DNA from: Amblyomma americanum
Lineage: Eukaryota; Arthropoda; Arachnida; Ixodida; Ixodidae
Assembly (NCBI RefSeq): GCF_052857255.1
Contig: NC_135507.1
Location: 74,462,020-74,526,019, forward strand
Direction: 5' to 3'
Length of the DNA: 64,000 nucleotides
The notes under the pieces: model-generated
Database searches by the model: none
What the model was told of the DNA's origin: nothing
Seen by the model: only the letters and a program-made list of their open reading frames with translations
Shown: piece by piece, positions 57,901 through 61,130 of the stretch
Layout of the letters: each line of letters opens with the position of its first letter
Numbering within the stretch: position 1 is the stretch's first letter
Program-made: the position numbers and the translations under genes

Positions 57901-60744
57901 ATTAAAAAAAACTTGGACACATCTTCAGCAGGAAGGAGGGAGATGGAGGTGGCTTGCACAAGCACAGACGGCATTTGGTTCCAAAACGAAGTCGTCACAC
58001 GGTCCCGCATCCCAAAGAGGGGAGCCAGAGAAAAGGCAAAAAGAAAAAAAACTGCACCCTTAAGTGACAAAACAGCTCTACTGCTATGTCTCTTCAGAAC
58101 AATGAAAAAAAAAAGCACCAAATGCCAGCCCTCCTCACCTCTTTCCTCAAAGGCAGTCCTTGCAAATATGTGTACATTCACACTGCCCTGGGACTAAGTC
58201 GAGGGAGTAGTATGTCAGCTGCCCCTCCACACTGCCCCTAGCACTTCCCCCCCCCCCCCCCCCCCCACAAATGCCAAACCAGTATTTATACTTGATCTTG
58301 GGTCTTATGAATTTGAGTTGATTACAACTGATTGGCCACAGATAAAAGCACTTATACACATTCACACTGCCCTGTGGACTGGGACAAAGTGACTGCAGAA
58401 AAATTAGTTTTTACGCCCGGTCTTTGGGTCTCAGTAATTTGACGCTAACAATTACAACTGACTGGCAGGAGATAAAAGCGGCCCTATGCTCCGGCTTTCT
58501 GACGCCTTAGCCATTCCGGAAAGAAAGACGCAACGGTGTCACGACACGTTCCTTCAACTTCCACAAAACAGAAACGCATGCCACGACGCCGCATTAAGAA
58601 TTAAAAAACAAAAAAAAACAAGAAAATGTCAATCGCGCGGTGCACTGCTAGAGGAGGGACTGGGACCACGAGCGATGCCGAAACCATACGAAGCGTTTTT
58701 CTTTTTTCCTTCTCGCGCGCACCGATGACTCGGCTTCGCCAGCTCAGTAGCGGCTTCCCCCCATGTTCTGCTGGACGGCGGAGCGCGCCGCCTCGGCGGC
58801 CACGTTCGCCGCGGCGCCCTGGACGTGCTCGTTGCGCAGCACGCCGGCGGTGAACTCCTGCTGCGCCTTGGCGAACGAGGCGCCCGTCGAGCGGTAGAGG
58901 CGGTGGACGCGCAGCAACATGATGCCCGACCAGGCCGCGTTCACGGCGTGGCCCGCCGCCACGATGGTGAGGAAGATGCCCAGCGGGATGGAACTGCTGA
59001 AGGCGTCGATGGCCACCACGAAGCCCGAGGCGCCCGTGGCGCCGATGCCCACGGCGTAGATGATCGACACGATGAGCTGCACGAAGAAGACGAAGAAGAA
59101 GACCATGAAGTTGAAGGACGAGTCGGAGCGGAACGCCTTGTACAGCGGCCGGAACCAGCAGAGGAACGAGAGCGGCGCGAACAGCACCAGATAGATGATG
59201 GAGAAGCCGAAGTGCGCGGCGCCGCCCATCTTGACGAGCACGGCGAGGCCGCCCAGAAAGTTGAGGACCAGAACGAGCACGTAGAAGATCCACAGGTAGT
59301 AGACGGTGCGCACGATCTTCTGGAACTCGAGCGGAATGTCCACGCCGATGTCCTGGTAGAAGCAGGGCGCCACGCAGCACTTCTCGGGCAGCGGGGGCCA
59401 GTTGTTGGCCCGAGCGTTGAACTGGGCGCCGCGCAGAGCTTCCTCGCGGGCCTGGAGCTCGGCCGCCTTCTTCTCGAGCTCCTCCTGCCGCTTCTGGAGC
59501 TCCGCAGTCGAGATCGTGGTCGACTGGCCGCCGCCCGCCGAGTAGGCCGGAGGCGGTTCCGTCACGGCTTGCATTACGGCCGGCTGCACGGACGGGGCCG
59601 CCACTGCGGCAGCCGGCGTCGCGGCCGTCGAAGGCCTGTACAGGGGCGGACTCGTCGTCGGTCGCGGCTGCGCCGGCTCAGCGAACGGGTTGTAGTCCTC
59701 TAAGCCTAACCCCGACTGCGCCTGCTGGCTGCGGCTTGTCACTTGCGTGACGGCCGGGTCGGCGAATGGGCTCGGGGCGTGCGGGTCCGCGAACGGGTTG
59801 GAGTCCAGGCCCGACATTGCGGTGAGGTGATGCTCGCGGCTGGTCGCACCGCGCTCGCGTCGTGAGTCGGAAGCAGCAGTCGCGCCGGCGTTTTGTTTTT
59901 CTTACGCTCACCCTAAGCAGACTTTCCGAGTGGTGGGAGTTCCAACACGGCCACGACCATCGCGCGTAACCTCGCAACAACTGCGCCAAGTGACTCGCAC
60001 TACTCTCGACGCCGGTCTCAAAAGGGCGACAGGAAGCGCGGCAAGCGCCGCCGTTGCCTACCGGAAGTGACAGGCTCAGTGAAGAATGCGCATGCGCAGC
60101 TCGTCCGAATGGCGGCGAGTTTCGCTGCTTCGCAGACGACCTTTCTCGCCGAAACGAGAACTGACGGCGACCGTTTGCTGACAAGAGCTGCACCGTTTCG
60201 CTATATTGGTGCACCGCAATAAAACCAAAACAAGAACGTCTGGCTGTGCTCTCACAGAATGGCATAACGCTTCCAAAGCCTCGAGCACACAAAAACGAAT
60301 GCACATTCCCCGCTCGACCGACAGTCACTTGTTCTCCGCCGAAACCAAAACGTCACCCAAGCACGAAAAAAATGAACTATTAAAGACTTCACAAATACAC
60401 GGCACAGTAATCGCTGCTAATCACAGACTGCATTTAATACGGGAACAGCCTGGCGGCTTAGACCACAAGCTTCGACCGCGCGCAGCACTGCTTTGACAAT
60501 CCGATCGCTACAATTTGCACCCACTACGCTCATAACCGCTTGCTAGCCGCAGAACCAAAACAAATTGATCAGAACACAAGATGTTGCCTGCAATATCCTC
60601 TCATGCAGCGAAGAATAAAGTTAGCGCAAAATATCAGCCACCCGACGACGCGGTTATGAAATGTATCCCACTTACCAGGCCAGCCGCGCAGTCCTTTGAC
60701 GAACCCGTTCCACATATCCTCACGCAAAGCCCGATTCCACACAT
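16071..60744 (-). CDS. ASNSD1: ASNSD1, asparagine synthetase domain-containing protein 1 (14 exons, 618 aa predicted)
   Basis: Homologue of an asparagine-synthetase-like protein: N-terminal class II glutamine amidotransferase fold followed by an ATP-pyrophosphatase domain. The cellular role is poorly defined in any animal. Exons in transcript order (minus strand): 60676-60744, 45827-46027, 44922-45044, 43461-43577, 40836-41096, 37560-37783, 25473-25662, 22227-22261, 21314-21473, 20120-20187, 19675-19758, 18827-18917, 16277-16456, 16071-16124. Phases join throughout, giving 1857 nt including the stop. Landmarks: MCGI start with Cys2, [29 protein letters not shown]-loop (residues 318-323), [56 protein letters not shown] and [10 protein letters not shown]. 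Vertebrate proteins are about 640 aa. The donor at 25472 (GTTGGT) and that of exon 2 (GTGGAC) are weak; the exon 10 donor has an alternative six bases upstream. The first and last exons are the least certain. SCAMP is nested in intron 1. Confidence 0.9.
16671..16810. repeat. Three degenerate ~50-56 bp repeats with CRE- and CCAAT-like words
   Basis: Units start GTGTGACGTCGCTC (16671), GCGTGAGATCACTCC (about 16720) and GCGTGACATCACTCC (about 16776). Two contain CCAATCAG (GGCCAATCAG, GACCAATCAG). They resemble the repeat at 1331-1510. Confidence 0.5.
17530..17700 (-). mobile_element. RTE-like LINE 3' tail
   Basis: CATCATCATCCCAACTACG (17537) followed by GCAGGACAAAGGCCTCTCC (17563) and CTGTCCTGTGCCAGCTGCGG are the reverse complement of the RTE 3' end and its terminal GATGATGATG repeat, as at 37838. 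It is 5'-truncated. Confidence 0.6.
18918..21313 (-). other. ASNSD1 introns 9-11 region, no separate gene
   Basis: Contains exons 11 (19675-19758) and 10 (20120-20187). The introns are AT-rich, with an A-run at 20489-20498. No mobile element was named. Several open frames at 20650-21268 lack family similarity and look like chance frames. Confidence 0.45.
21745..21925. repeat. Duplicated poly-C tract with CACCATATAATATGGGTCTTT
   Basis: 24 C (21750-21773) and 22 C (21861-21882) are each followed by CACCATATAATATGGGTCTTT (21780 and 21900), a local tandem duplication of about 120 bp. In ASNSD1 pre-mRNA these are G runs within intron 8, potential quadruplex formers. Run lengths may be sequencing-sensitive. 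Confidence 0.75.
23868..23875. repeat. 8-bp target-site duplication (left) of hAT-like element
   Basis: CATATTTT directly precedes TAGGGGTGTGCG and recurs at 25344-25351 directly after the opposite end. Confidence 0.85.
23876..25343. mobile_element. Non-autonomous hAT-like DNA transposon, 1468 bp
   Basis: Terminal inverted repeats TAGGGGTGTGCGAATATT at the left and AATATTCGCACACCCCTA at the right match perfectly over 18 bases, extending imperfectly through ATTCGAATACGAATCGAATAT-type subterminal repeats. The element is flanked by the 8-bp duplication CATATTTT, the size typical of hAT transposition. It carries no transposase frame. The centre (about 24100-24900) is GC/CpG-rich and unlike the AT-rich ends, with a promoter-like AACAAGATGGCCGAC word at 24226. 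It could be a MITE-like derivative or an element that captured a host fragment. Confidence 0.85.
26030..26185 (-). mobile_element. Diverged SINE-like repeat with the Ruka central motif
   Basis: AAGGGAAGGGATCAAGGAGGGAGTGAAAGAAG... GGAATAATTTCGACCACCTGGGGATCTTTAAC resembles, on the reverse strand, the central segment (GTTAAAGAACCCCAGGTGGTCGAAATT) of the SINE at 47194-47431. A related degraded copy lies at 46141-46260. Confidence 0.5.
26616..27240. mobile_element. Possible pogo/Tigger-like DNA transposon fragment
   Basis: CAGTAAAAGCTTGTTAATTC (26618) preceded by TA, then internally inverted TTCGAACTCGAAGG ... TTCGAATTAAGCGAAGTTCGAATTATCGAA, resembles pogo-type termini and their TA target. The adjoining 26880-27240 is GC-richer; on the minus strand it reads as a disrupted acidic/serine-rich tail that could be transposase C-terminus, but I cannot show this. 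No second end was found. Confidence 0.3.
27635..27668. repeat. Perfect 14-bp inverted repeat, 6-nt loop
   Basis: TGTATTTCCACAAA (27635-27648) and TTTGTGGAAATACA (27655-27668) are perfect reverse complements around TATAGC. It may be a transposon end, a solo hairpin or a structured intronic RNA element. Confidence 0.8.
28330..28655 (+). mobile_element. RTE-like LINE 3' end fragment
   Basis: In sense orientation, the frame around 28405-28500 reads [20 protein letters not shown], the C-terminal 'W..HV.R..D.RW' motif seen in RTE-type ORFs. It is followed by GGAGAGGCCCTGGTCCTGAAATGG and a GATGG tail. It is a 5'-truncated, disrupted copy lying just upstream of a CR1/Jockey-type LINE. Confidence 0.6.
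28872..31054 (+). mobile_element. CR1/Jockey-type LINE ORF2, 5' portion (split copy)
   Basis: Non-LTR retrotransposon coding for endonuclease and reverse transcriptase. The open frame begins within the endonuclease domain ([14 protein letters not shown] at about 28914-28955), so the copy is 5'-truncated. It then runs through RT motifs: [57 protein letters not shown] and the catalytic FADD (about 30478-30489). A 5.4-kb LTR element inserted at 31054 interrupts it; the rest of the same frame resumes at 36433. No internal stop occurs over more than 700 codons, so this copy was fairly young when it was hit. Assignment to the CR1/Jockey group is from motif memory. Confidence 0.88.
31051..31054. repeat. 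4-bp target-site duplication (left) of LTR element
   Basis: ATAT precedes the 5' LTR and recurs at 36429-36432 directly after the 3' LTR. A 4-bp duplication is usual for Ty3/gypsy integrases. Confidence 0.85.
31055..31196 (+). repeat. 5' LTR, 142 bp
   Basis: Starts TGCCACCTAGTG and ends CTCCGTGACA. It is identical to the 3' LTR. It is short for a gypsy LTR, and no TATA box is obvious. Confidence 0.92.
31200..31217 (+). promoter_or_regulatory. Primer-binding site of the LTR element
   Basis: TGGTGGAGGTGCTGGGTA begins three bases after the 5' LTR. TGG at the start complements the CCA 3' end of a tRNA. The tRNA species was not identified. Confidence 0.7.
31228..32580 (+). CDS. Gag polyprotein of the Ty3/gypsy element (450 aa)
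   Basis: An intact frame from ATG to TGA. A retrotransposon capsid-type region (about residues 70-215, with [16 protein letters not shown] and [20 protein letters not shown]) is followed by a proline-rich linker. One CCHC zinc knuckle, [14 protein letters not shown], lies near residues 364-377, and the C-terminus is basic and SPRR-rich. The frame ends in an A-rich stretch (GGGAAAACTGA), where the downstream protease frame is -1 relative to gag. This suggests frameshift expression of Pol, though the heptamer is not a canonical slippery site. Confidence 0.9.
   Translation: MQETPPGSRAASPAPIDTPVHRFSRRLQGLSPELGPLATVMMPATGILTQAAGATPAHYTLQTPRVPKAFHGDLFEDVEDWFLHFERVAAYNQWDDAAKLRNVYFSLEDGARTWFENREEVLTSWREFRRRLLEAYTSADRRERAERAIQSRVQLPNESVQMYVEDMTRLFRRADPAMPEEKKLRHLMRGVKEQLFAGLVRSPPSTVAAFLSEATTMEKVLQQRCASYDRPVHAAAVTSSFATIGQHPDDLRELIRTIVREELHKFCSPSQPALGSISALVREEVQQAFRGPVPVVDVPPLPGDYRRPTYAEVARRPAPASPPPIHATPQAPRPSVQPVQYFEDRRAPLRKADVWRTPNRRPLCFHCGEPGHLYRNCYYRRIGIQGFRTDSPRPRQGERPPEIEEFLADQRNPSRAQRQSRSPSPRRSSPTPPGFSRAAPGRSPSPRREN
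32577..36147 (+). pseudogene. Pol polyprotein of the Ty3/gypsy element, disrupted
   Basis: Aspartic protease ([11 protein letters not shown], 32748-32780) lies in the -1 frame relative to gag. At an A7 run (32805-32811) the frame changes, and RT, RNase H and integrase continue from 32812. RT shows [10 protein letters not shown] and the catalytic YLDD (34021-34032). RNase H shows [16 protein letters not shown], and an HHCC zinc-binding region lies near 35090-35225. The integrase core has MDLLGPF, ITDRGT and [14 protein letters not shown] at 35656-35658 interrupts the frame, which otherwise continues open to TAA at 36145-36147 with a C-terminal chromatin/DNA-binding-like tail. Either lesion could be a sequencing error, especially the homopolymer one. 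Confidence 0.88.
36271..36286 (+). promoter_or_regulatory. Polypurine tract of the LTR element
   Basis: GGAGGGGGGAATAA lies immediately before the 3' LTR; such a tract primes plus-strand DNA synthesis in LTR elements. Confidence 0.7.
36287..36428 (+). repeat. 3' LTR, 142 bp
   Basis: Identical to the 5' LTR; preceded by a purine-rich tract and followed by the ATAT duplication. Confidence 0.92.
36433..36948 (+). mobile_element. CR1/Jockey-type LINE, 3' portion with (AAAT)n tail
   Basis: Continues the interrupted LINE frame in phase for 77 codons. It contains the conserved C-terminal [17 protein letters not shown] to a TAG at 36665-36667, a 3' UTR of about 230 bp, and a (AAAT)n microsatellite tail at 36902-36948. 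A tail of short repeats instead of poly-A fits CR1/L2-like retroposition. Confidence 0.85.
36949..37559 (-). other. ASNSD1 intron 6, residual
   Basis: AT-rich DNA between the LINE tail and exon 6. An inverted pair AACACAATTATGATTA / TAATTATAATTGTGTTAA is visible at 37334-37376, a possible small foldback element. A 15-base A run lies at 37456-37470. Confidence 0.45.
37560..37783 (-). CDS. ASNSD1: ASNSD1 exon 6 with SGGLDS PP-loop
   Basis: Carries [17 protein letters not shown], the nucleotide-binding PP-loop of N-type ATP pyrophosphatases, so the synthetase-like domain keeps its ATP site. It starts in phase 0 after an ATCTAG acceptor and ends GCCAG|GTGAAC. It is separated from exon 7 by an 11.9-kb intron bloated by nested retroelements. 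Confidence 0.92.
37838..38200 (-). mobile_element. RTE-like LINE 3' end, best copy in the window
   Basis: Starts with CATCATCATC, the reverse complement of the GATGAT terminal repeat, followed by AGCAGGACAAAGGCCTCTCCC. On the minus strand 38000-38075 reads [20 protein letters not shown], the conserved RTE ORF C-terminal motif. It continues to TAACCCGTGTCTGATCCCTGACC and decays. It is 5'-truncated. Confidence 0.7.
38505..38730 (+). mobile_element. tRNA-derived SINE-like repeat
   Basis: CCTGGCACAGTGGTGCAGCAG (38511) resembles an A box and GTGGCTGGTTCAAGCACTG (38560) a B box (GGTTCRANYCC), spaced as in tRNA-type pol III promoters. A non-tRNA body (CCAGGTTGCTCTTTCTG...GGTAGCAGGTGCGCCACCTG) follows. 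The TRNA fold is degraded, so it is a repeat and not a gene. Confidence 0.55.
38731..40835 (-). other. ASNSD1 intron 5
   Basis: Two kilobases with no recognised gene or named repeat. The word GGACACTGAGGAAG near 40160 is similar to the CTGTCCCTTTAA-type family but too diverged to call. Confidence 0.4.
41125..41660 (-). mobile_element. RTE-like LINE 3' fragment interrupted by a foldback element
   Basis: CCAGGACAAATGCCTCTCCC, CTGTCCTGTGCCAGCTGCAG and CCCTTGGAATCCACTTCGTC (41150-41290) are collinear with 37870-38020. The same series resumes at 41505 with TTTCCTTTCCTTGATCGCAG, CTAGGATGTCATTAAGTCC and CCACTCTGCTCT. The 200-bp gap between the halves contains a hairpin element at 41347-41458. Confidence 0.6.
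41347..41458. mobile_element. 112-bp foldback MITE
   Basis: The left end GTTTATGAAACAATTCCCAA (41347 on) and right end TAGGAACTGTTTCATAAAC are inverted repeats matching at about 25 of 28 positions, through GGTTCC. The element is nested in an RTE fragment. No coding capacity is present. Its long stem could be processed as a hairpin RNA, which is speculation. Confidence 0.7.
41661..43460 (-). other. ASNSD1 intron 4
   Basis: Mostly featureless. A GC-richer block at 42050-42400 carries an 84-codon minus-strand open frame (42120-42374), ending [19 protein letters not shown]. This may be the remnant of a repeat-encoded protein, but no family was recognised. Confidence 0.4.
43578..44921 (-). other. 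ASNSD1 intron 3
   Basis: Contains the tandem repeat at 44150-44345 and AT-rich inverted TTAATTAATTAA tracts (44220 and 44335). No gene was seen. Confidence 0.5.
44150..44345. repeat. Two-copy ~125-bp tandem repeat
   Basis: GGCTTTCAATTCTGAGCAGTTTGACAACTTTGAACACATTTTTCATTTTT (44155) is repeated as a close variant at 44278, each followed by a TTAATTAATTAA segment. Confidence 0.7.
45318..45355. repeat. (AAT)n/(ATT)n microsatellite
   Basis: AATAATAATAATAATAATAA followed by TTATTATTATTATTA makes a palindromic trinucleotide repeat in ASNSD1 intron 2. Confidence 0.95.
46141..46260 (-). mobile_element. Degraded SINE-like repeat
   Basis: CCATGAGGGAAGGGATGAAGGAGGG...GTAATGGAGGACTCTGTATTAATTTCAACTACTTTGGATCT runs parallel to 26030-26130, suggesting an old copy of the same family. 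Confidence 0.4.
46370..46655. repeat. Interspersed repeat ending in CTGTCCCTTTAA
   Basis: The 3' part (AGCAAAGCGGTAATCTATCGATACAAGCCAACTTCAATTCGTCC...GTCCCTTTAA) matches 52845-52910 and, more weakly, 13440-13703. The family is unnamed; ends at CCCTTTAA suggest a DNA element, which is inference. Confidence 0.5.
46970..47150 (-). pseudogene. Unidentified short open frame, possible exon or relic
   Basis: On the minus strand, about 58 codons are open from a TAA just upstream, with a protein-like composition ([20 protein letters not shown] then [20 protein letters not shown]). There is no Met start and no clear acceptor, and I recognise no family. It may be the remnant of a mobile-element protein or an exon of an unrecognised gene. 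Confidence 0.25.
47194..47431 (+). mobile_element. Ruka-like tRNA-derived SINE, 238 bp, with 13-bp target duplication
   Basis: The duplication GTATAGCTGTTGC lies at 47181-47193 and 47432-47444. The head has an A-box region (GGCTGAGTGGTTATGGCGCTC) and a B box (GGGTTCAATCCCGG). The body includes GTTAAAGAACCCCAGGTGG and TCGAAATTTCCG, and the 3' end is GGGACGTTAAAC with an ATAAACCATAAACC tail. It is typical of the SINE described from Rhipicephalus (Ruka), by memory. Confidence 0.88.
47525..47720 (+). mobile_element. Second tRNA-derived SINE family
   Basis: TTGGTTAGTTCAGTTGGTAGAG (A box) and GGTCCCGGGTTCGAACTCC (B box) are spaced as in a tRNA, followed by ACCAGGACGAATTTTTCTTC. The acceptor stem does not pair and the anticodon loop is too long, so this is not a functional tRNA gene. 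Confidence 0.65.
48255..50110 (-). mobile_element. LINE of the I/R1 group with RNase H domain, 5'-truncated and decayed
   Basis: Minus strand, in order: RT segment [20 protein letters not shown], catalytic YADD (about 49966-49977) followed by an in-frame TGA (49953-49955), the connecting region (48979-49785), and an RNase H-like region in another frame ([20 protein letters not shown]). A conserved C-terminal [20 protein letters not shown] (about 48600-48660) follows. The 3' end has AATAAAG near 48266. At least one frameshift and one stop make it inactive. Confidence 0.8.
50111..50721 (-). other. ASNSD1 intron 1 segment, AT-rich
   Basis: Contains two related segments AGTGGAAAGGTGGGAG(T/C)TTTCAGAGGC (50509 and 50687), showing a diverged duplication about 178 bp apart. 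No gene was seen. Confidence 0.45.
50736..50971 (-). mobile_element. Ruka-like SINE, second copy, with 14-bp target duplication
   Basis: The duplication TTTCTCAGAACAGC lies at 50722-50735 and 50972-50985. It is the reverse complement of the copy at 47194: CGTCCCAAAGCGACTGAGG, AATTTCAACCACCTGGGGTT, CGGGTTCGAACCC and GAGTCACCGCGGC. It is more diverged than the first copy. Confidence 0.88.
51516..51849. repeat. 167-bp tandem duplication
   Basis: GTGATG(T/C)AATGTTTCA...GGATAAGATTAGCT occurs at 51516-51682 and 51683-51849 with roughly 8-9% mismatch by eye. TCATGCTCAATGAATGGTTA and CAGAACAGCTTTCCATGACC are identical in both. Confidence 0.9.
52780..52915. repeat. Second copy of the CCCTTTAA-ending repeat
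   Basis: GCGGTAACCTACCGATACAGGCCAACTTCTATTTGTCGTC...ATCCCTTTCAAG is collinear with 46570-46655. Confidence 0.5.
52916..55034 (-). other. ASNSD1 intron 1 segment
   Basis: A 110-codon plus-strand frame (53276-53608) has no recognised family and no coding context. Nothing else was identified. Confidence 0.4.
55035..55275 (-). mobile_element. tRNA-derived SINE-like repeat, third family
   Basis: On the minus strand, CCGCAGCGGTGGCCTTGTGC then GGTGCAGGGTTTGATCTCC act as A- and B-box-like segments, followed by CCACCGGGTACCCACC. The distal end reads GGCGCTCTTTGGACGCAGATG. No target duplication was found. Confidence 0.55.
55276..58743 (-). other. SCAMP 3' flank / possible long 3' UTR
   Basis: Downstream of the SCAMP stop, the first clear minus-strand AATAAA hexamers are at plus-strand 56372-56377 and 56024-56029, the latter followed by a normal context. 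If used, the 3' UTR would be about 2.4-2.7 kb. The segment holds few recognisable repeats, unlike the rest of intron 1, which fits but does not prove a UTR. Confidence 0.35.
58170..58490. repeat. Local duplication with a 20-C run
   Basis: ACATTCACACTGCCCTG recurs at about 58174 and 58360. TTACAACTGA(T/C)TGGC(C/A)(A/G)(C/G)AGATAAAAGC recurs near 58321 and 58450. A C20 run (58247-58266) lies between them; it reads as G20 in the SCAMP/ASNSD1 transcripts. Confidence 0.6.
58744..59817 (-). CDS. SCAMP: SCAMP, secretory carrier-associated membrane protein (357 aa, single exon)
   Basis: Four-pass membrane protein of post-Golgi recycling carriers that works in exo- and endocytosis. Visible features: N-terminal EH-domain-binding NPF-type repeats (NPFADP 7-12, SPFADP 16-21, NPFAEP 43-48); a proline-rich segment; a coiled coil (about 104-130, [20 protein letters not shown]); the conserved [19 protein letters not shown]; transmembrane spans at about 171-193, 203-222, 237-258 and 275-302; the SCAMP 'E-peptide' [11 protein letters not shown] (220-230) between spans 2 and 3; and a cytosolic tail. 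The length fits the family (about 330-360). The start ATG is the first in frame before the NPF repeats. The frame has no intron, although animal SCAMP genes usually have several, and is far more GC-rich than its surroundings. It is nested in ASNSD1 intron 1 on the same strand. An intact retrogene is one explanation. Confidence 0.95.
   Translation of the reverse strand: MSGLDSNPFADPHAPSPFADPAVTQVTSRSQQAQSGLGLEDYNPFAEPAQPRPTTSPPLYRPSTAATPAAAVAAPSVQPAVMQAVTEPPPAYSAGGGQSTTISTAELQKRQEELEKKAAELQAREEALRGAQFNARANNWPPLPEKCCVAPCFYQDIGVDIPLEFQKIVRTVYYLWIFYVLVLVLNFLGGLAVLVKMGGAAHFGFSIIYLVLFAPLSFLCWFRPLYKAFRSDSSFNFMVFFFVFFVQLIVSIIYAVGIGATGASGFVVAIDAFSSSIPLGIFLTIVAAGHAVNAAWSGIMLLRVHRLYRSTGASFAKAQQEFTAGVLRNEHVQGAAANVAAEAARSAVQQNMGGSRY
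60676..60744 (-). CDS. ASNSD1: ASNSD1 exon 1 with MCGI start
   Basis: Encodes 23 residues beginning MCGI, the signature of class II amidotransferases in which Cys2 becomes the N-terminal nucleophile. It ends CTG|GTAAGT in phase 0, exactly matching the phase 0 AGTGCCGAG start of exon 2, 14.6 kb downstream. Searching the minus strand between exon 2 and this point, it is the only MCGI followed by an in-phase strong donor that I found. Spacing from Met to the RGP motif in exon 2 is close to that of vertebrate ASNSD1. Confidence 0.78.
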
Positions 60745-61130
60745 GCTTACGGATTGTCCGACACAGAATGAAAGAATATGGAAACAGAATTTAAATGCAA
60801 ATTTTGTAAAATGCGCCGAACTCGCCGTTCGGACGCATGGCTGGCGGCTGGCAGACGTACGCCGGGCATCTGCAAAACCAGATGCGAGACAATTCGTGAA
60901 GACCGATGCACATTTCTCACTTCTTTTTCAGGTGTAATTTGCTCTTGATAATCATTAAAGAAAGTAGTTCTTAAAAATAATAACTTTGTAGGTATATAAG
61001 TTTTTTAGTGTGGAAAATTTGCTACTGTGTTTGATTTAAAAACGCTCCCGCGCTTTTCGTCCCGACTTTCGCGGTGTTTACGTCGTCGGCTTCGCCGCGT
61101 GGTCAGCCTGGTCGACCGTGGTGTGGCTCG
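60745..61130. promoter_or_regulatory. Shared divergent promoter region of ASNSD1 and ALG6
   Basis: 386 bp separate the ASNSD1 start (minus strand) and the ALG6 start (plus strand). Both ends are relatively CpG-rich with an AT-rich middle (about 60930-61030). No TATA box stands out. A bidirectional promoter is inferred from geometry alone; 5' ends are unknown. Confidence 0.5.
60747..60869 (-). CDS. 40-codon upstream ORF in the ASNSD1 5' leader
   Basis: It opens at ATG (60867-60869) and closes at TAA (60747-60749), leaving only GC before the ASNSD1 ATG. The predicted peptide begins MPGVRLPAASHASERRVRR and is arginine-rich early on. Vertebrate ASNSD1 mRNAs carry a translated uORF (ASDURF, a prefoldin-like subunit), but this peptide shows no similarity that I can see. 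It counts only if transcription starts upstream of 60869. Confidence 0.35.
   Translation of the reverse strand: MPGVRLPAASHASERRVRRILQNLHLNSVSIFFHSVSDNP

Larger units (their letters stand above)
46028..60675 (-). other. ASNSD1 intron 1 (14.6 kb)
   Basis: The largest intron. It contains SINEs at 47194-47431, about 47525-47720, 50736-50971 and about 55035-55275; an RNase H-type LINE relic at 48255-50110; tandem duplications; and the complete single-exon SCAMP gene on the same strand. Confidence 0.75.

Noticed and set aside
58825..59703. 292-codon plus-strand open frame rich in Arg, His, Glu and Gly
   Set aside because: It is exactly antisense to SCAMP; its length follows from the high GC content and codon bias of the real gene.
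60747..60869. uORF as the tick version of the prefoldin-like ASDURF protein
   Set aside because: It is too short (40 codons) and lacks the expected coiled-coil pattern; kept only as an unannotated uORF.
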